This document shows positions 49,965-59,558 of a stretch of DNA of 64,000 nt, piece by piece. Source of the DNA: JBPOHE01 sp052035915 (lineage in GTDB: Bacteria > Pseudomonadota > Gammaproteobacteria > Chromatiales > Chromatiaceae); NCBI GenBank assembly GCA_052035915.1, contig JBPOHE010000014.1:1-64000 (forward strand). The letters are read 5' to 3'. The notes under the pieces are model-generated. The model was given only the letters and a program-made list of their open reading frames with translations, did not search any database and had not been told where the DNA came from. Every line of letters starts with the position of its first letter. Position 1 is the first letter of the stretch. The position numbers and the translations under genes are program-made.

Positions 49965-50840
49965 ATGACCAGCGAAGGACACGGGCAAACACAATATTAT
50001 ATTCCTGATCCAAGCCCATGGCCGATAACGGCTATGGCGTCAGTCTTTCTTATCTTGGCGGGGCTGGCCTTGTGGATGAATGGCGTGCGCGTTGGGCCAT
50101 GGATGTTTTCAGGCGGTTTTATTCTTTTAGCCTTCATGTTCCACGGTTGGTTCGGGGATGTCGTCAAGGAAAACCTGGCGGACTGTTATAACGCTCAGGT
50201 CGATCGGTCTTTTCGGCAAGGGATGTTCTGGTTCATCGCTTCCGAGGTGTTTTTCTTCGCTACCTTCTTTGGCGCTTTATATTACGTACGAAATATTGCG
50301 TTACCCTGGCTTGGCGGTGAAGGCTACCTCGGGGTCACCCATGAGATTTTATACAATCAATTCGTGGCGACTTGGCCCAGCGCCGGTCCTGGTCGGGTAG
50401 GGGGGGAATTCGCGCCCATGGCGGCTTGGGGTATTCCAGCCCTGAATACCTTTATCTTACTCTCTTCGGGTGCCACCATTACCTGGGCCCATTGGGGTCT
50501 GAAGCTAGGGAACCAGCAACAATTGGTGCTCGGTCTGGCGTTTACCATCGCCTTGGGTGTCCTGTTCGTCATCTTGCAGGGATGGGAATACCGTCATGCC
50601 TATCATGAACTGAACCTTACCTTGCGATCAGGAATCTATGGCTCGACGTTTTATATCTTGACTGGTTTCCACGGGATGCACGTCACTATCGGAGCCATCA
50701 TGCTGATGACCATTCTGGGACGCGCCATGAAGGGCCATTTTTCACCCCACAACCATTTCGCCTTTGAGGCTGTGGCATGGTACTGGCATTTTGTCGATGT
50801 GGTGTGGTTGGGGCTGTTCGTCTTTGTGTACTGGCTCTGA
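49965..50840 (+). CDS. coxC: Cytochrome c oxidase subunit III (291 aa)
   Basis: Seven-helix subunit III. The ATG at 49965 (MTSEGHGQTQYYIPDPSPWP) fits the family N-terminus; the longer in-frame start is not needed. Family motifs: GGFILLAFMFHGWFGDVVKE, RQGMFWFIASEVFFFATFFG, LNTFILLSSGATITWAHWGL, GWEYRHAYHELNLTLRSGIYG, FYILTGFHGMHVTIGAIML and EAVAWYWHFVDVVWLGLFV. It ends the structural genes and is followed by a bidirectional terminator. Confidence 0.97.
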   Translation: MTSEGHGQTQYYIPDPSPWPITAMASVFLILAGLALWMNGVRVGPWMFSGGFILLAFMFHGWFGDVVKENLADCYNAQVDRSFRQGMFWFIASEVFFFATFFGALYYVRNIALPWLGGEGYLGVTHEILYNQFVATWPSAGPGRVGGEFAPMAAWGIPALNTFILLSSGATITWAHWGLKLGNQQQLVLGLAFTIALGVLFVILQGWEYRHAYHELNLTLRSGIYGSTFYILTGFHGMHVTIGAIMLMTILGRAMKGHFSPHNHFAFEAVAWYWHFVDVVWLGLFVFVYWL

Positions 50841-50932
50841 CCAAGAGCTTGTTATCGCGAATTACCGAATTCGGGTCTCGACTGTCTTTAAGCCCGCAAA
50901 CATCTATCGAAGCAGATAAAGCAGGCAAGTTA

Positions 50933-50973
50933 CCTAGGGGAGCCGCCCATTTGTGCTGGGCGGAGCCCCCTAG
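50933..50973. terminator. Bidirectional terminator between coxC and the DUF2909 gene
   Basis: CTAGGGG-AGCCGCCCA (left arm to 50949), loop TTTGTGC, TGGGCGGAGCCCCCTAG (50957-50973). The stem of about 16 bp sits between convergent 3' ends. Confidence 0.75.
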
Positions 50974-50976
50974 TAA

Positions 50977-51192
50977 TTAGAGGCTATGTGGTTGTAGCAA
51001 CCCGCTCAGATAGCCGAGGATCAATAACCCAAATAAAACCAGCGATAGAGTGATGCGCAAGGTGAGGGCGCGTACCACCCGGGTCTTATCTATGCTGCCG
51101 TCATCTTTGGATAAGAAGTACATGCCTTCCCCCAAAAAGAACAGGATGAAGCCGAGCACTATCAGAACGGGTAACTTGAGAACTATGTCCAT
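50977..51192 (-). CDS. DUF2909 twin-helix membrane protein (71 aa)
   Basis: A small inner-membrane protein. Two helices: VLIVLGFILFFLGEGMYFL and LRITLSLVLFGLLILGYLSG, joined by a short charged loop with KTRVVRALTLR. This is the DUF2909 pattern, common between oxidase structural and SURF1 genes in gammaproteobacteria. It is on the opposite strand to the rest of the block, as is usual. The function is unknown. Confidence 0.88.
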   Translation of the reverse strand: MDIVLKLPVLIVLGFILFFLGEGMYFLSKDDGSIDKTRVVRALTLRITLSLVLFGLLILGYLSGLLQPHSL

Positions 51193-51272
51193 GATTATTC
51201 CTCAGATTATGTTTTACGGGCCGAACCTGCCGCTGCTGTCGCAATTAGCGTCTACCAGAGAACTATAGCACC

Positions 51273-52010
51273 TTGATCGGTTTTGGCGAGTTCAAACGTA
51301 GGTTTCGTTTTCGCTGGCTCCCTACGGTGGTTTTTGCCTTACCCGTACCTTTGCTGGTGTATCTCGGGCTGTGGCAGATTGATCGGGCGGCCCAAAAAAG
51401 CCATTTGGCAAAGGAACAAGTAGAACGGGCTCAGATGCCCCCCCTTGAACTGGATGGCCATAGCGTTTTCACTCCGGATATGAGTTTTCGCAAGGTCAAG
51501 GTACGCGGCGAGTTCGAAGCCAAGGGGCGGATATTTATCGAGAATCGAAAGCATGGTGACCAAACTGGGTTCCATGTGATCACTCCCCTTCGTTTGGATC
51601 AATCCCAGGTCCGTATCTTGGTCAATCAAGGCTGGATTCCTGCCACTAAGACTCAATCCATACCCGATGTGGAGACAGCCTCAGGGAGGATAGAAGTGGT
51701 CGGATGGCTGGAAAAACCTTCGCCACCCGCTTTTCCCATGCCCATCAAGGCTGAGGGATGGGGTAACAGGTGGCCCTATCTGACCGCAGAGCTATTCTCC
51801 TCCCGGGTACCTTATCAAATCTTTCCCTATGTAATATTGCAAGATCCGGATGGAGGCCAAGGCTTCGTAAGAAATTGGGCAAGGCCGGTTCCCTTCCCGG
51901 AGATGCATATCGGTTATGCCATTCAATGGTTTGCCTTTGCCGGTATGGCCTTGGTTCTCTATGTTCGGCTGAGTCTCGCCGATCGTCATCCAGAGACGCC
52001 GAACGCATGA
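51273..52010 (+). CDS. SURF1 family oxidase assembly protein (245 aa)
   Basis: SURF1 helps haem a insertion into subunit I. It starts with TTG at 51273. Two flanking helices are RWLPTVVFALPVPLLVYLGLWQ (near 14-35) and IQWFAFAGMALVLYVRLSL (near the end). Between them are VKVRGEFEAKGRIFIENRKH, GFHVITPLRLDQSQVRILVNQGWIPA and PYVILQDPDGGQGFVRNW, all family-typical. The stop overlaps the next ATG. Confidence 0.93.
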   Translation: MIGFGEFKRRFRFRWLPTVVFALPVPLLVYLGLWQIDRAAQKSHLAKEQVERAQMPPLELDGHSVFTPDMSFRKVKVRGEFEAKGRIFIENRKHGDQTGFHVITPLRLDQSQVRILVNQGWIPATKTQSIPDVETASGRIEVVGWLEKPSPPAFPMPIKAEGWGNRWPYLTAELFSSRVPYQIFPYVILQDPDGGQGFVRNWARPVPFPEMHIGYAIQWFAFAGMALVLYVRLSLADRHPETPNA

Positions 52011-52654
52011 ACGAGTCTCCCATCCGCCCGCCGATACGGACTATGAAGCCTTTATGGCTATTGTTTCTGGTGTTTGCCGCTCCTGTTATGGCAGCCTGGT
52101 TTCTGTATCTGAATCCCCAATACCTTCCTTCGGGGCGTACCAATCGTGGGGAGCTGATAGAGTCTCTGGTATCGCTTCCCAGTCAAGTATTGATTCGTGA
52201 CTCTATGGGGAGAGAGATTGATCGATCTTCCCATCTGGAGGGACGTTGGACATTGGTGGTACTGGCAAGATCTCCTTGCGACCAGTCATGTCGTGCCCAG
52301 CTGCAGCTCATCCGACAGGTCAGGCTGGCTCTGGGAGAAAGTAGGTTTAGTGTAGAGCGTCTGTTGATGCAGATTGGGGAAGAGAGCAATTTTGCCGCCA
52401 GTCTGAAGGACTCGCTGGCCGATCTCGATGGGGTCTACGTTGCCTCTATCCGGGGTCCTTTGGCTGAGACTTTTCTTTCGCAACTCGGCGATGAGGCCTC
52501 ATCAGTTGGCAGAATTTATATTCTCGACCCAATGGGGCGTCTGATGATGCGTTACGCATTCAATGCACCTGCGAAGGATCTCCTCAAAGATATGGAGCGC
52601 CTGCTCAAAGCATCGAAAAATTGGATCAAAGGAGCCCAATATGGCCATCGTTGA
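52007..52654 (+). CDS. SCO-like thioredoxin-fold membrane protein of the oxidase cluster (215 aa)
   Basis: The ATG at 52007 overlaps the SURF1 stop. One N-terminal helix (PLWLLFLVFAAPVMAAWFLY), then a thioredoxin-like domain: RWTLVVLARSPCDQSCRAQL (C91-x3-C95, as in SCO copper proteins), an α/β core and IYILDPMGRLMMRYAFNAP near the end. The distal SCO histidine is not obvious, so copper binding is uncertain. Proteins of this type occur in this position in Pseudomonas-like cox clusters and are called transmembrane oxidase-associated proteins. The stop overlaps ctaB by 14 bp. Confidence 0.78.
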   Translation: MNESPIRPPIRTMKPLWLLFLVFAAPVMAAWFLYLNPQYLPSGRTNRGELIESLVSLPSQVLIRDSMGREIDRSSHLEGRWTLVVLARSPCDQSCRAQLQLIRQVRLALGESRFSVERLLMQIGEESNFAASLKDSLADLDGVYVASIRGPLAETFLSQLGDEASSVGRIYILDPMGRLMMRYAFNAPAKDLLKDMERLLKASKNWIKGAQYGHR

Positions 52655-53546
52655 GCTTGCCATGGCGAAAGCCCAGTCGATAACCTGGCGACACTATTAT
52701 GAATTGACCAAGCCAAAAGTAGTGGCACTGATTCTCTTTACCACTTTGGTAGGGATGTTGCTTTCATCGGGAGAGATGGCCTGGAATACTTTGTTATTCG
52801 GGTTGGTGGGAATAGGTCTGGCCGCAGCGGCTGGAGCCGCGCTCAATCACGTAGTGGATCAACGGATAGACGCCTTGATGGAAAGAACCAAGGGGCGCCC
52901 ATTACCTTCAGGCTATATGGATACACCCCATGCATTGGGATTTGCTCTTTTTCTCGCCGTCCTTTCCTTTCTTCTGTTGACCCTGCTGGTCAATCTTCTG
53001 ACCGCCTTACTCACCTTCGGGGCTTTTATCGGTTATGCCGTTATCTACACTGTCTATCTCAAACGTAACACGCCCCAGAACATTGTCTGGGGTGGATTGG
53101 CTGGAGCTATGCCACCGTTGCTTGGCTGGGTGGCGGTTACCGGTGAGATTCATGCCCACGCCTGGTTGCTGGTGTTGCTGATCTTTGTCTGGACGCCTCC
53201 CCATTTCTGGTCTTTGGCGATCAAAAGGCGAAACGAGTATGCTCAGGCCGGAATTCCAATGTTACCGGTCACTCATGGAGTCTTATTCACAAAACAGCAG
53301 ATCCTGCTGTATAGCCTCATGCTGCTGGTGGTGTCCTTAATGCCCTTCAGTGTCGAAATGATGGGGCCTCTCTATCTGGTGGGGGCGGTGATCCTTGGTC
53401 TCGTGTTCGTTTATAGGGCGATACGCCTGCTTGTTTCCACAAGCGAGGCAGAGGCCATGAAGACCTTCGGTTATTCAATTCTTTATCTCAGTATGATGTT
53501 CGCTCTGATGTTGCTGGACCGCTATTGGCCTATCATTCCGACTTGA
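52641..53546 (+). CDS. ctaB: Protoheme IX farnesyltransferase (301 aa)
   Basis: Converts haem b to haem o, precursor of haem a for the oxidase. GGAGCCCA precedes the ATG at 52641. UbiA-type motifs: first Asp-rich motif NHVVDQRIDALMERTKGRPLP, second region YTVYLKRNTPQNIVWGGLAG and HAWLLVLLIFVWTPPHFWSLA, then RRNEYAQAGIPMLPVTHG. Seven to nine helices. No haem a synthase (ctaA) gene is seen here; it usually lies close by in relatives. Confidence 0.96.
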   Translation: MAIVELAMAKAQSITWRHYYELTKPKVVALILFTTLVGMLLSSGEMAWNTLLFGLVGIGLAAAAGAALNHVVDQRIDALMERTKGRPLPSGYMDTPHALGFALFLAVLSFLLLTLLVNLLTALLTFGAFIGYAVIYTVYLKRNTPQNIVWGGLAGAMPPLLGWVAVTGEIHAHAWLLVLLIFVWTPPHFWSLAIKRRNEYAQAGIPMLPVTHGVLFTKQQILLYSLMLLVVSLMPFSVEMMGPLYLVGAVILGLVFVYRAIRLLVSTSEAEAMKTFGYSILYLSMMFALMLLDRYWPIIPT

Positions 53547-53723
53547 GATCGACTGTCCAGGCACTCTTCCAAAGGCGGTTTTTTCGTTAGGTTCGAATAG
53601 AGCTCGTATCTACTTAACGGGAGGCGCCATACAAGATCCTGACGCCCAGCCCGCTTGCAAGTAAGCCAGTGATTCGCAAAATATCAGTGATCGTTTCAGG
53701 CCGGAGAATCACGGGGTGGTAAA

Positions 53724-54371
53724 ATGGGTCTCGAGCCAAGGAAATCTTCTGGGTATTGGCTGCTACTCGCCGCCGTCATAGCCCTGTTATCAGGTCTTTG
53801 GGCGGGAAGTCGTTTTATGTTCGTATCAAACCATACCGCCCTGTCAGGAATACGAGGGGGGACGCTGATACCCCAACCCCGATCGCTTGTCCCTTTCAAT
53901 CTTCGGGATGACAGGGGGCAGATATTCAATCTGGACAGTCTTCGTGGGCATTGGACCTTCATCGCCATCGGTTATACTCACTGCCCGGATATTTGTCCGA
54001 CCACACTGGCGAACTTCGCCAGGATCAAAAGGCTGGTCGATGAGGCTGGGAGTAACCCCAGGCTGGATTTCGTCTTCGTCTCAGTGGACCCTGAGAGAGA
54101 TACCGAAACACGCCTGGGTCAATACATTCGGTATTTCCACCCGGGGTTGCTCGGGGTGACCGGCAGCCTCGCCGAATTACAGGGTTTTACCAAACAGCTG
54201 GGATTGGTGTTTGCCCGGGTGGAAAATCAGACTATGGCTAGCGCCGATTATCTGCTGGATCATTCGGCGACTATTCTTCTTATCGATCCTCTGGCCAGGC
54301 TGGCCGCTGTGTTTGGTGCCCCCCAAAATCCAGAGCTGATGGCGGAAGATTTTATCGCTATCGCCCGCTGA
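53724..54371 (+). CDS. SCO1/SenC family copper chaperone (215 aa)
   Basis: Helps deliver copper to CuA and handles thiols. A single N-terminal helix (SGYWLLLAAVIALLSGLWAG) is followed by a thioredoxin-like domain with DLSL-type opening LVPFNLRDDRGQIFNLDSL. The metal motif is CPDIC (C87-x3-C91) in IGYTHCPDICPTTLANFA, with the conserved DFVFVSVDPERDTETRLGQY and the distal His in LLDHSATILLIDP. It is the last clear oxidase-assembly gene of the block. Confidence 0.95.
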   Translation: MGLEPRKSSGYWLLLAAVIALLSGLWAGSRFMFVSNHTALSGIRGGTLIPQPRSLVPFNLRDDRGQIFNLDSLRGHWTFIAIGYTHCPDICPTTLANFARIKRLVDEAGSNPRLDFVFVSVDPERDTETRLGQYIRYFHPGLLGVTGSLAELQGFTKQLGLVFARVENQTMASADYLLDHSATILLIDPLARLAAVFGAPQNPELMAEDFIAIAR

Positions 54372-54424
54372 TAAATTTCAGACATGAGCGACGAAATGTT
54401 TAAACACCAAAGGAGTTGAACTTC

Positions 54425-55216
54425 ATGACCCAAACAGATACCTCTCTCCTCGAACATGAGGTGAATCTTCCCAGGATCAGGACCATTACCATGGATCACC
54501 CTTGGCAATGGCTCGCCAAGGGCTGGCGAGATCTCAGCACGGTACCCTCCTTTAGCCTCAGCTACGGAGCGATATTCGTCATCATTAGTTATTTGCTGGC
54601 CGCTGGGTTGATCAATGAAAACCTATTTTTCATCATCCCCCCGCTGTCAGCCGGATTCTTTCTGGTAGCTCCCCTGCTGGGGATTGGTCTCTATCAGATC
54701 AGTGCTTCTCTTGAACGGGGCGAGAAGGTCGAATTTTGCCAGGCCTGGAAGGCCTGGCAACGCAACGATGTCCATCTGGCCGCCATGGGCGTGGTGTTGC
54801 TGCTGCTTCTTATCGCCTGGATGTTGGCGGCCATCCTCGTATTTGCCTTGTTGTACACTAAGCCTATACCAACCTGGGAGAGATTCATTCCCGAGGTGTT
54901 TCTTTCCGGGGATAGTCCCTTGTTTCTGTTCACCGGTATCGGCGTGGGCGGATTGTTCGCCGCCTTTACCTTCAGTATCGCCGCTGTATCCACACCCCTC
55001 CTCATGGACCGCCAAATCGATGTGGTAAGCGCCATGAAAGTCAGCATGGAAGCCGTCAAGATGAATTGGAAACCGATGATGTTATGGGCGGCTTTGATCG
55101 CGATGTTTGTTGGGGTGGGTCTACTGAGCTTCTTCCTTGGTCTGTTTGTCACCATGCCATTGGTTGGTCATGCTACCTGGTACGCCTACAGGGATTTGAT
55201 CGAGAGCGACAACTGA
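54425..55216 (+). CDS. DUF2189 multi-span membrane protein (263 aa)
   Basis: The ATG at 54425 lies 9 bp after AAGGAG. The opening MDHPWQWLAKGWRDLSTVPS and the following FSLSYGAIFVIISYLLAAGL are the DUF2189 signature. Six or so helices follow: FFLVAPLLGIGLYQISASLE, LAAMGVVLLLLLIAWMLAA, LFLFTGIGVGGLFAAFTFS, MLWAALIAMFVGVGLLSFF. The last motif is GHATWYAYRDLIE. DUF2189 proteins are often annotated as oxidase-associated; the role is unknown. Confidence 0.88.
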   Translation: MTQTDTSLLEHEVNLPRIRTITMDHPWQWLAKGWRDLSTVPSFSLSYGAIFVIISYLLAAGLINENLFFIIPPLSAGFFLVAPLLGIGLYQISASLERGEKVEFCQAWKAWQRNDVHLAAMGVVLLLLLIAWMLAAILVFALLYTKPIPTWERFIPEVFLSGDSPLFLFTGIGVGGLFAAFTFSIAAVSTPLLMDRQIDVVSAMKVSMEAVKMNWKPMMLWAALIAMFVGVGLLSFFLGLFVTMPLVGHATWYAYRDLIESDN

Positions 55217-55325
55217 AAACCAGGCAAAACCTCTCCGGGTTTCCGCCGCTGGGTGGCCGACTGTGCCGGCCCGGAATTCGCCGATCAAAGCAAGGCGAGC
55301 AGGAATCGATATCGGCACTCAGCCA

Positions 55326-55447
55326 TTCCGGGCATGGGCTGAAAATGGCTATTTTGCGTTCTTATTTGGAGAACAAATAGGCTAATAAAACAGAGATTGT
55401 TCTTTTATAGAGAACAAAAACTCAAGCCCAAAAGCCCGAGCCCGGGA
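55326..55447. repeat. Palindromic intergenic element, copy 6
   Basis: Left arm TTCCGGGCATGGGCTGAAAA from 55326, right arm ending GAGCCCGGGA at 55447. Dyads are 55358-55374 (GTTCTTATTTGGAGAAC) and 55399-55415 (GTTCTTTTATAGAGAAC), 41 bp apart. The 26 bp before it (55300-55325) match those before copy 4. It lies in the 457-bp gap 55217-55673, in which no gene was seen. Confidence 0.8.
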
Positions 55448-55673
55448 GCGCCGACACGAGACTATAGCCATGACCACCGCTCTCTCGAGGCCAACCTCAT
55501 AGGCGTTCTAAACCCATCTCATGGTTCAAGGATAAATGAGGTGAGGTTTGCTTCGCTCACCAACTCGTACGCACCACACACCGCCTCGGGTTTCGAAGGG
55601 GAGAGCGGATAAGGTTGCCAACCCCGCCGCTGCTGATGAGGGAAACTCGAACAGGTGATCAGCCCACCCCGGC

Positions 55674-58600
55674 TCAGAGTACAAGATGGCGACCGGGAAG
55701 TTCGTCCAGCCAGAAGGGTTCGGAAATGTGGTACCCCTGGACGTAATCCACCCCGATGTCCCGGAGGGTGTCGAAGACAATCTGATCGGATACGTGCTCG
55801 GCGACCGTCTTTTTACCTAGATATCGGGCCAGATCGGCAATGGATTTGACGATGGTCCAGTCGTTGGGTTCGTTGGCGATACGTTTGACAAAGCTGCCGT
55901 CGATCTTGATGTAATCGAAGGGCAGGTTCTGCAGGTATTGGAAAGAAGCGAAGCCGGTGCCGAAGTCGTCGAGATAAAAGGAGCAACCTCGATATTTGAG
56001 TTCTCGAAACAGTCGTTCTACCTCGGGGAGATAGGTAATGGAGGAGGTTTCGGTAACCTCCAGGCCGATTTTATCGAGGGGGATACCGGGTTGTTGCAGT
56101 GAGTTGAGCAGATGGACGCGGAAGACCGGGTCGCTGAGGGAGGCTCCGGAAAGGTTGATCGAGAAGCCTCCACAGCCTTGCAGGAAATCGGTGTTGCTCT
56201 TGATCCAGTCGAGGACGGTCGCCAACACCCAGGTATCGATTTGTACCGCCCGCCCGAATTGTTCAGCCGCCCGGACGATTTCGTAGGGGCCAGAAGGGAT
56301 TTCCATATCGATCATCCAACCGAGCAGGATCTCGTAATGGATCTGGGCCTCGGGAAGGCGCCCGGTGGGGGTGATGGGCTGACACCGCAGCCGGAATAAG
56401 CCTTCCTCCAATGCTTGATCGATCAGGGGCACCAGATCGATAGGCGTGAGGATTCTTGTCTCATTGTCGTTGATACCGCAAACGTGGGTGCGATTGCGAC
56501 CATCCTTTTTCGCTTGGGCGCAAGCGCGGCTGGCGTTGCTCAACAAGGATTGGGTGTCGACCTTGGGGCTGGTAAAAGGCACTAATCCCAGACTGGCGCT
56601 GACGCCGAAACGACGGCCTTTGCACAGGACCTTCTGTCCTCCGATTTCCTGGCGCAACGCATCAGCGGCCTGGAATCCCCTATCGGCGTCACTGTTCGGC
56701 CAGACGATGAGAAACTCGTTGGCTCCCAATCGACCCAATACCCCCTTCTCGTCGGTCTTGGATCGTACCAGGTCGCCGACGCTACGCAGATAATCATCCC
56801 CCACCGTATAACCGCAGACATGATTGATGACCTCGAAGTGGTCGAGGTTGATCTGACAGAGGCAGTGTTGCTGCTCAGGGTGATCCAGCGTCTGCGTGAG
56901 GAAACGGTCGAGGCGTCGTTCGAGTTCAGTGCGATTCGGCAAACCGGTCAGGTCGTCATGGGTGGCCTGATGGGCGATCTGCTGCTGGATACGGGTCATG
57001 AGCTTGGTGGAGATGCGTTGGAACAGCGGTAGATCCAGATTACCCAGATGGGTGATGGTCTTATTGCCCAGACCCTCGGCCATGGCCGAGGAACTGAGTT
57101 CCATGAGGCGCAGGCCCTTGCGATTGGCCAGCACGTAGCGCTCGCGATCCGCCGAGATCCAAACCAGCTTGCCGACTTTGCGTTTCCCCTTGTCCATGCC
57201 GATCACGAACCAGTCGCCCGGTTTGATCTGTTGCAGCACCTGGGCATCTATCAGGGAGAGGCCGGAATTTTTGCCAGGGCCCGGTCTCGTCTTACAAACC
57301 GGGATTTTGGCTTCATCCTCGGGGGAGGGGGTAAGGGCCACCTCAGGAATCCTTTGTCCCTGGGAGCGCCTTTGCAAAGCCGTGTCCAGGGCGGCCAGGG
57401 TCTGATCTATGGTGGCCGCCGGTATACTCAGGTCGGCCATTTTGTCGCCGATCAGGGAAAGCAGCTTCTCCCGTCCGACTCTGGAACGCAGTTCAGTGAT
57501 ATTGGAGGCCAGACGGCAGCTGCTGGTCAGTTGCTCGAGGAGGAGCGCCAGTTGTTGCCATTCGCTGCTGTCCCGACCGGAACGCAGGAAGACGAACTGC
57601 AAGAGTTCACGCCAGCCGTTGTTCCAGAGCAGGAGGACGGGCTCGGGAAGAGTGCCTTCGGGCGCCAAGCCGTCGAGCAGGGTATCGATAGCCGTTTGCG
57701 CCTCACGGCGTTGTTCCTGACCTTCGCAGGTGGCAATGAGTCGCTGTACATTGCTGGCGATAATGTTCTCTTGTCGCGTCGACAACCGGCGCAGGTCATC
57801 GAGTACCTGGGTAAACACGCTTTCGTCCCAGGGCGATTGACGTTGTATCCAATCCACCAGGTCATTGAGTCGTTCGACGATGGTGCGGTCGAAGGGCTGG
57901 GGTTCCTCGGCACAGATCGAGGCCAGACGCTCGACGGTGTTCAGCACCTCCTGCACCGGATGTTCGCTCTGATAGAGACATTGGTGATCGCTGATAGCCG
58001 CGCCAAGCACGGGCAACTGAAACTTCGGGAGCAACTGGGCGGCCAGGCCGGCGTCGGCGCGTTTGGCCTCCTCGGTCGCGGAGTCCATCAAGGATTCCAC
58101 CAGGAGTAAGGTGTTGCGCTCTTGGGGACTGAGTTCCAGGGCGTTCGTCTGTTCCAGGCGGGCGCGGCGAAGGTTCATCGCCAGGGCCTGGGAGAGTCCT
58201 TGGGAAGCCTGGGCGATCTCCGCCGGCGGGATATTGAGACGCTCGTCCTGGAGCATGGTCACCGCAGTCAGAACATCCTTTTGCGAATAGTACTCGGGGG
58301 CTGGGCCGGTACGGGAAGCCGAAGGAAGATTGGTACAGCGGTCCAGTAGCTGGACCAGGCTGGCAATGGTGGTGCCCAGGATGTCTGGTGGGGCAACGCG
58401 CCCGATCGGGGCCGTTCTGGCCTCGGCCGTTGGAACAGCGGGAACTTGGCGGGGAGCAGAGGAGGTCGCTTGTTCAGGAAGATTGGCTGGAGCCTCTTTC
58501 TCCTTCGCCACGCCTTCCGGCGGCGTTTGAGTGGGAGACAAGTGTCGCCGGTCGATGGCCGGCAGGATGTCGAGTTCCACCAGAAGACGGGTCAGGGCGT

Positions 58601-59558
58601 TAAAAAAGGCTGGTAGCTTTTCCCCGGCGAGGCGTTCCAACAGGCCGATCAACAAGAGTCGGGGGGACAGAGCGATGGGGATAGCGTCGCCGATAATCCG
58701 TAGGGCCTGAACGATGGCATGGGGTCCAAGGGGATTGGTCTCGTGTCGGGCCTCGTAGCCGAGCAGATAGCTGAGGCGTTGCTCGACCTCGAACAGAATC
58801 GCCTGATTGTTGGCTTCCAAGCGGCTGACGATGCCGGCGTAGCTGACCCAGATCTCGAACTCCTCGCCGTCGACCAGGGTCAGCTCGGTCCCCTGATCCT
58901 TGTCCCGCGCTCGGGAGGCCTGAGGCGAAGGCGTCTGAGTGAGTCGTCCCAGCTTGTCGCGCAGCAGTCCATAGAGTCGGTCGCCGAACTCCGGCAAGTG
59001 TGGGCTCAGGGTCCGCAGGGCTTCGAGGCACTGCTGGCGTTCGAGATTGGACTTGGCCGTGTCGATTTTTTCCAGCAAGAAATCCGGTGTCTTGGCCGCC
59101 AATTCGTTCCCCAGATCGGACAGGAACTGATGCAGCAGGGGATCGCAGCCCTGCACGAAGAGGTGGATCTTGGTCTCTCTTTGCGGTGGGCTTGCCGTAC
59201 CTTGGACAGCCAATCCGGATGTGCTGGGGGTGTTGGCGGCCTCATGCAGTGCCCTTAGGGTGTTCGGGGCGATGTCGATGAAAGCGATGCCGATCCCGCC
59301 GGGGAAGGCACGAGCCACTTTGGCCAAGGCCTCGAAATTTTTTTTCACGCCTTGGACTGGGGCCGAAAAACTGATCCGGATTCGCTGTCCGACTTGGTAG
59401 CTCGGTTCTTTGGCGGTACCGGCACGAGGTAGTCCCAGCATCATCCCGCCCGTGCAAAAATCGCTGATGATACAAGAGCGATTTTTCCACCCATCGTCAT
59501 TGATCTGGGCATTGAGCGAGAGTCGAATGCGTGGGTATCGTCTGCGATCGCTTGTCAT
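55674..59558 (-). CDS. PilZ-DUF1631-GGDEF-EAL protein (1294 aa)
   Basis: A very large cyclic-di-GMP-linked protein. The ATG at 59558 (MTSDRRRYPRIRLSLNAQIN) is preferred to a TTG 36 bp upstream. Residues 1-115 are a PilZ domain with the R-R-x-x-R opening and CTGGMMLGLP. A DUF1631-like region (about 140-800) is mostly helical. The GGDEF domain starts THDDLTGLPNRTEL, but the signature is GANEF (in LGANEFLIVWPN), so cyclase activity is doubtful. The EAL domain has EILLGW in place of EALLRW, yet keeps SINLSGASL, LEVTETSSI, LDDFGTGFASFQYL, DYIKIDGSFV, AEHVSD and VQGYHISEP. It may therefore be a phosphodiesterase or ligand sensor. Confidence 0.85.
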   Translation of the reverse strand: MTSDRRRYPRIRLSLNAQINDDGWKNRSCIISDFCTGGMMLGLPRAGTAKEPSYQVGQRIRISFSAPVQGVKKNFEALAKVARAFPGGIGIAFIDIAPNTLRALHEAANTPSTSGLAVQGTASPPQRETKIHLFVQGCDPLLHQFLSDLGNELAAKTPDFLLEKIDTAKSNLERQQCLEALRTLSPHLPEFGDRLYGLLRDKLGRLTQTPSPQASRARDKDQGTELTLVDGEEFEIWVSYAGIVSRLEANNQAILFEVEQRLSYLLGYEARHETNPLGPHAIVQALRIIGDAIPIALSPRLLLIGLLERLAGEKLPAFFNALTRLLVELDILPAIDRRHLSPTQTPPEGVAKEKEAPANLPEQATSSAPRQVPAVPTAEARTAPIGRVAPPDILGTTIASLVQLLDRCTNLPSASRTGPAPEYYSQKDVLTAVTMLQDERLNIPPAEIAQASQGLSQALAMNLRRARLEQTNALELSPQERNTLLLVESLMDSATEEAKRADAGLAAQLLPKFQLPVLGAAISDHQCLYQSEHPVQEVLNTVERLASICAEEPQPFDRTIVERLNDLVDWIQRQSPWDESVFTQVLDDLRRLSTRQENIIASNVQRLIATCEGQEQRREAQTAIDTLLDGLAPEGTLPEPVLLLWNNGWRELLQFVFLRSGRDSSEWQQLALLLEQLTSSCRLASNITELRSRVGREKLLSLIGDKMADLSIPAATIDQTLAALDTALQRRSQGQRIPEVALTPSPEDEAKIPVCKTRPGPGKNSGLSLIDAQVLQQIKPGDWFVIGMDKGKRKVGKLVWISADRERYVLANRKGLRLMELSSSAMAEGLGNKTITHLGNLDLPLFQRISTKLMTRIQQQIAHQATHDDLTGLPNRTELERRLDRFLTQTLDHPEQQHCLCQINLDHFEVINHVCGYTVGDDYLRSVGDLVRSKTDEKGVLGRLGANEFLIVWPNSDADRGFQAADALRQEIGGQKVLCKGRRFGVSASLGLVPFTSPKVDTQSLLSNASRACAQAKKDGRNRTHVCGINDNETRILTPIDLVPLIDQALEEGLFRLRCQPITPTGRLPEAQIHYEILLGWMIDMEIPSGPYEIVRAAEQFGRAVQIDTWVLATVLDWIKSNTDFLQGCGGFSINLSGASLSDPVFRVHLLNSLQQPGIPLDKIGLEVTETSSITYLPEVERLFRELKYRGCSFYLDDFGTGFASFQYLQNLPFDYIKIDGSFVKRIANEPNDWTIVKSIADLARYLGKKTVAEHVSDQIVFDTLRDIGVDYVQGYHISEPFWLDELPGRHLVL

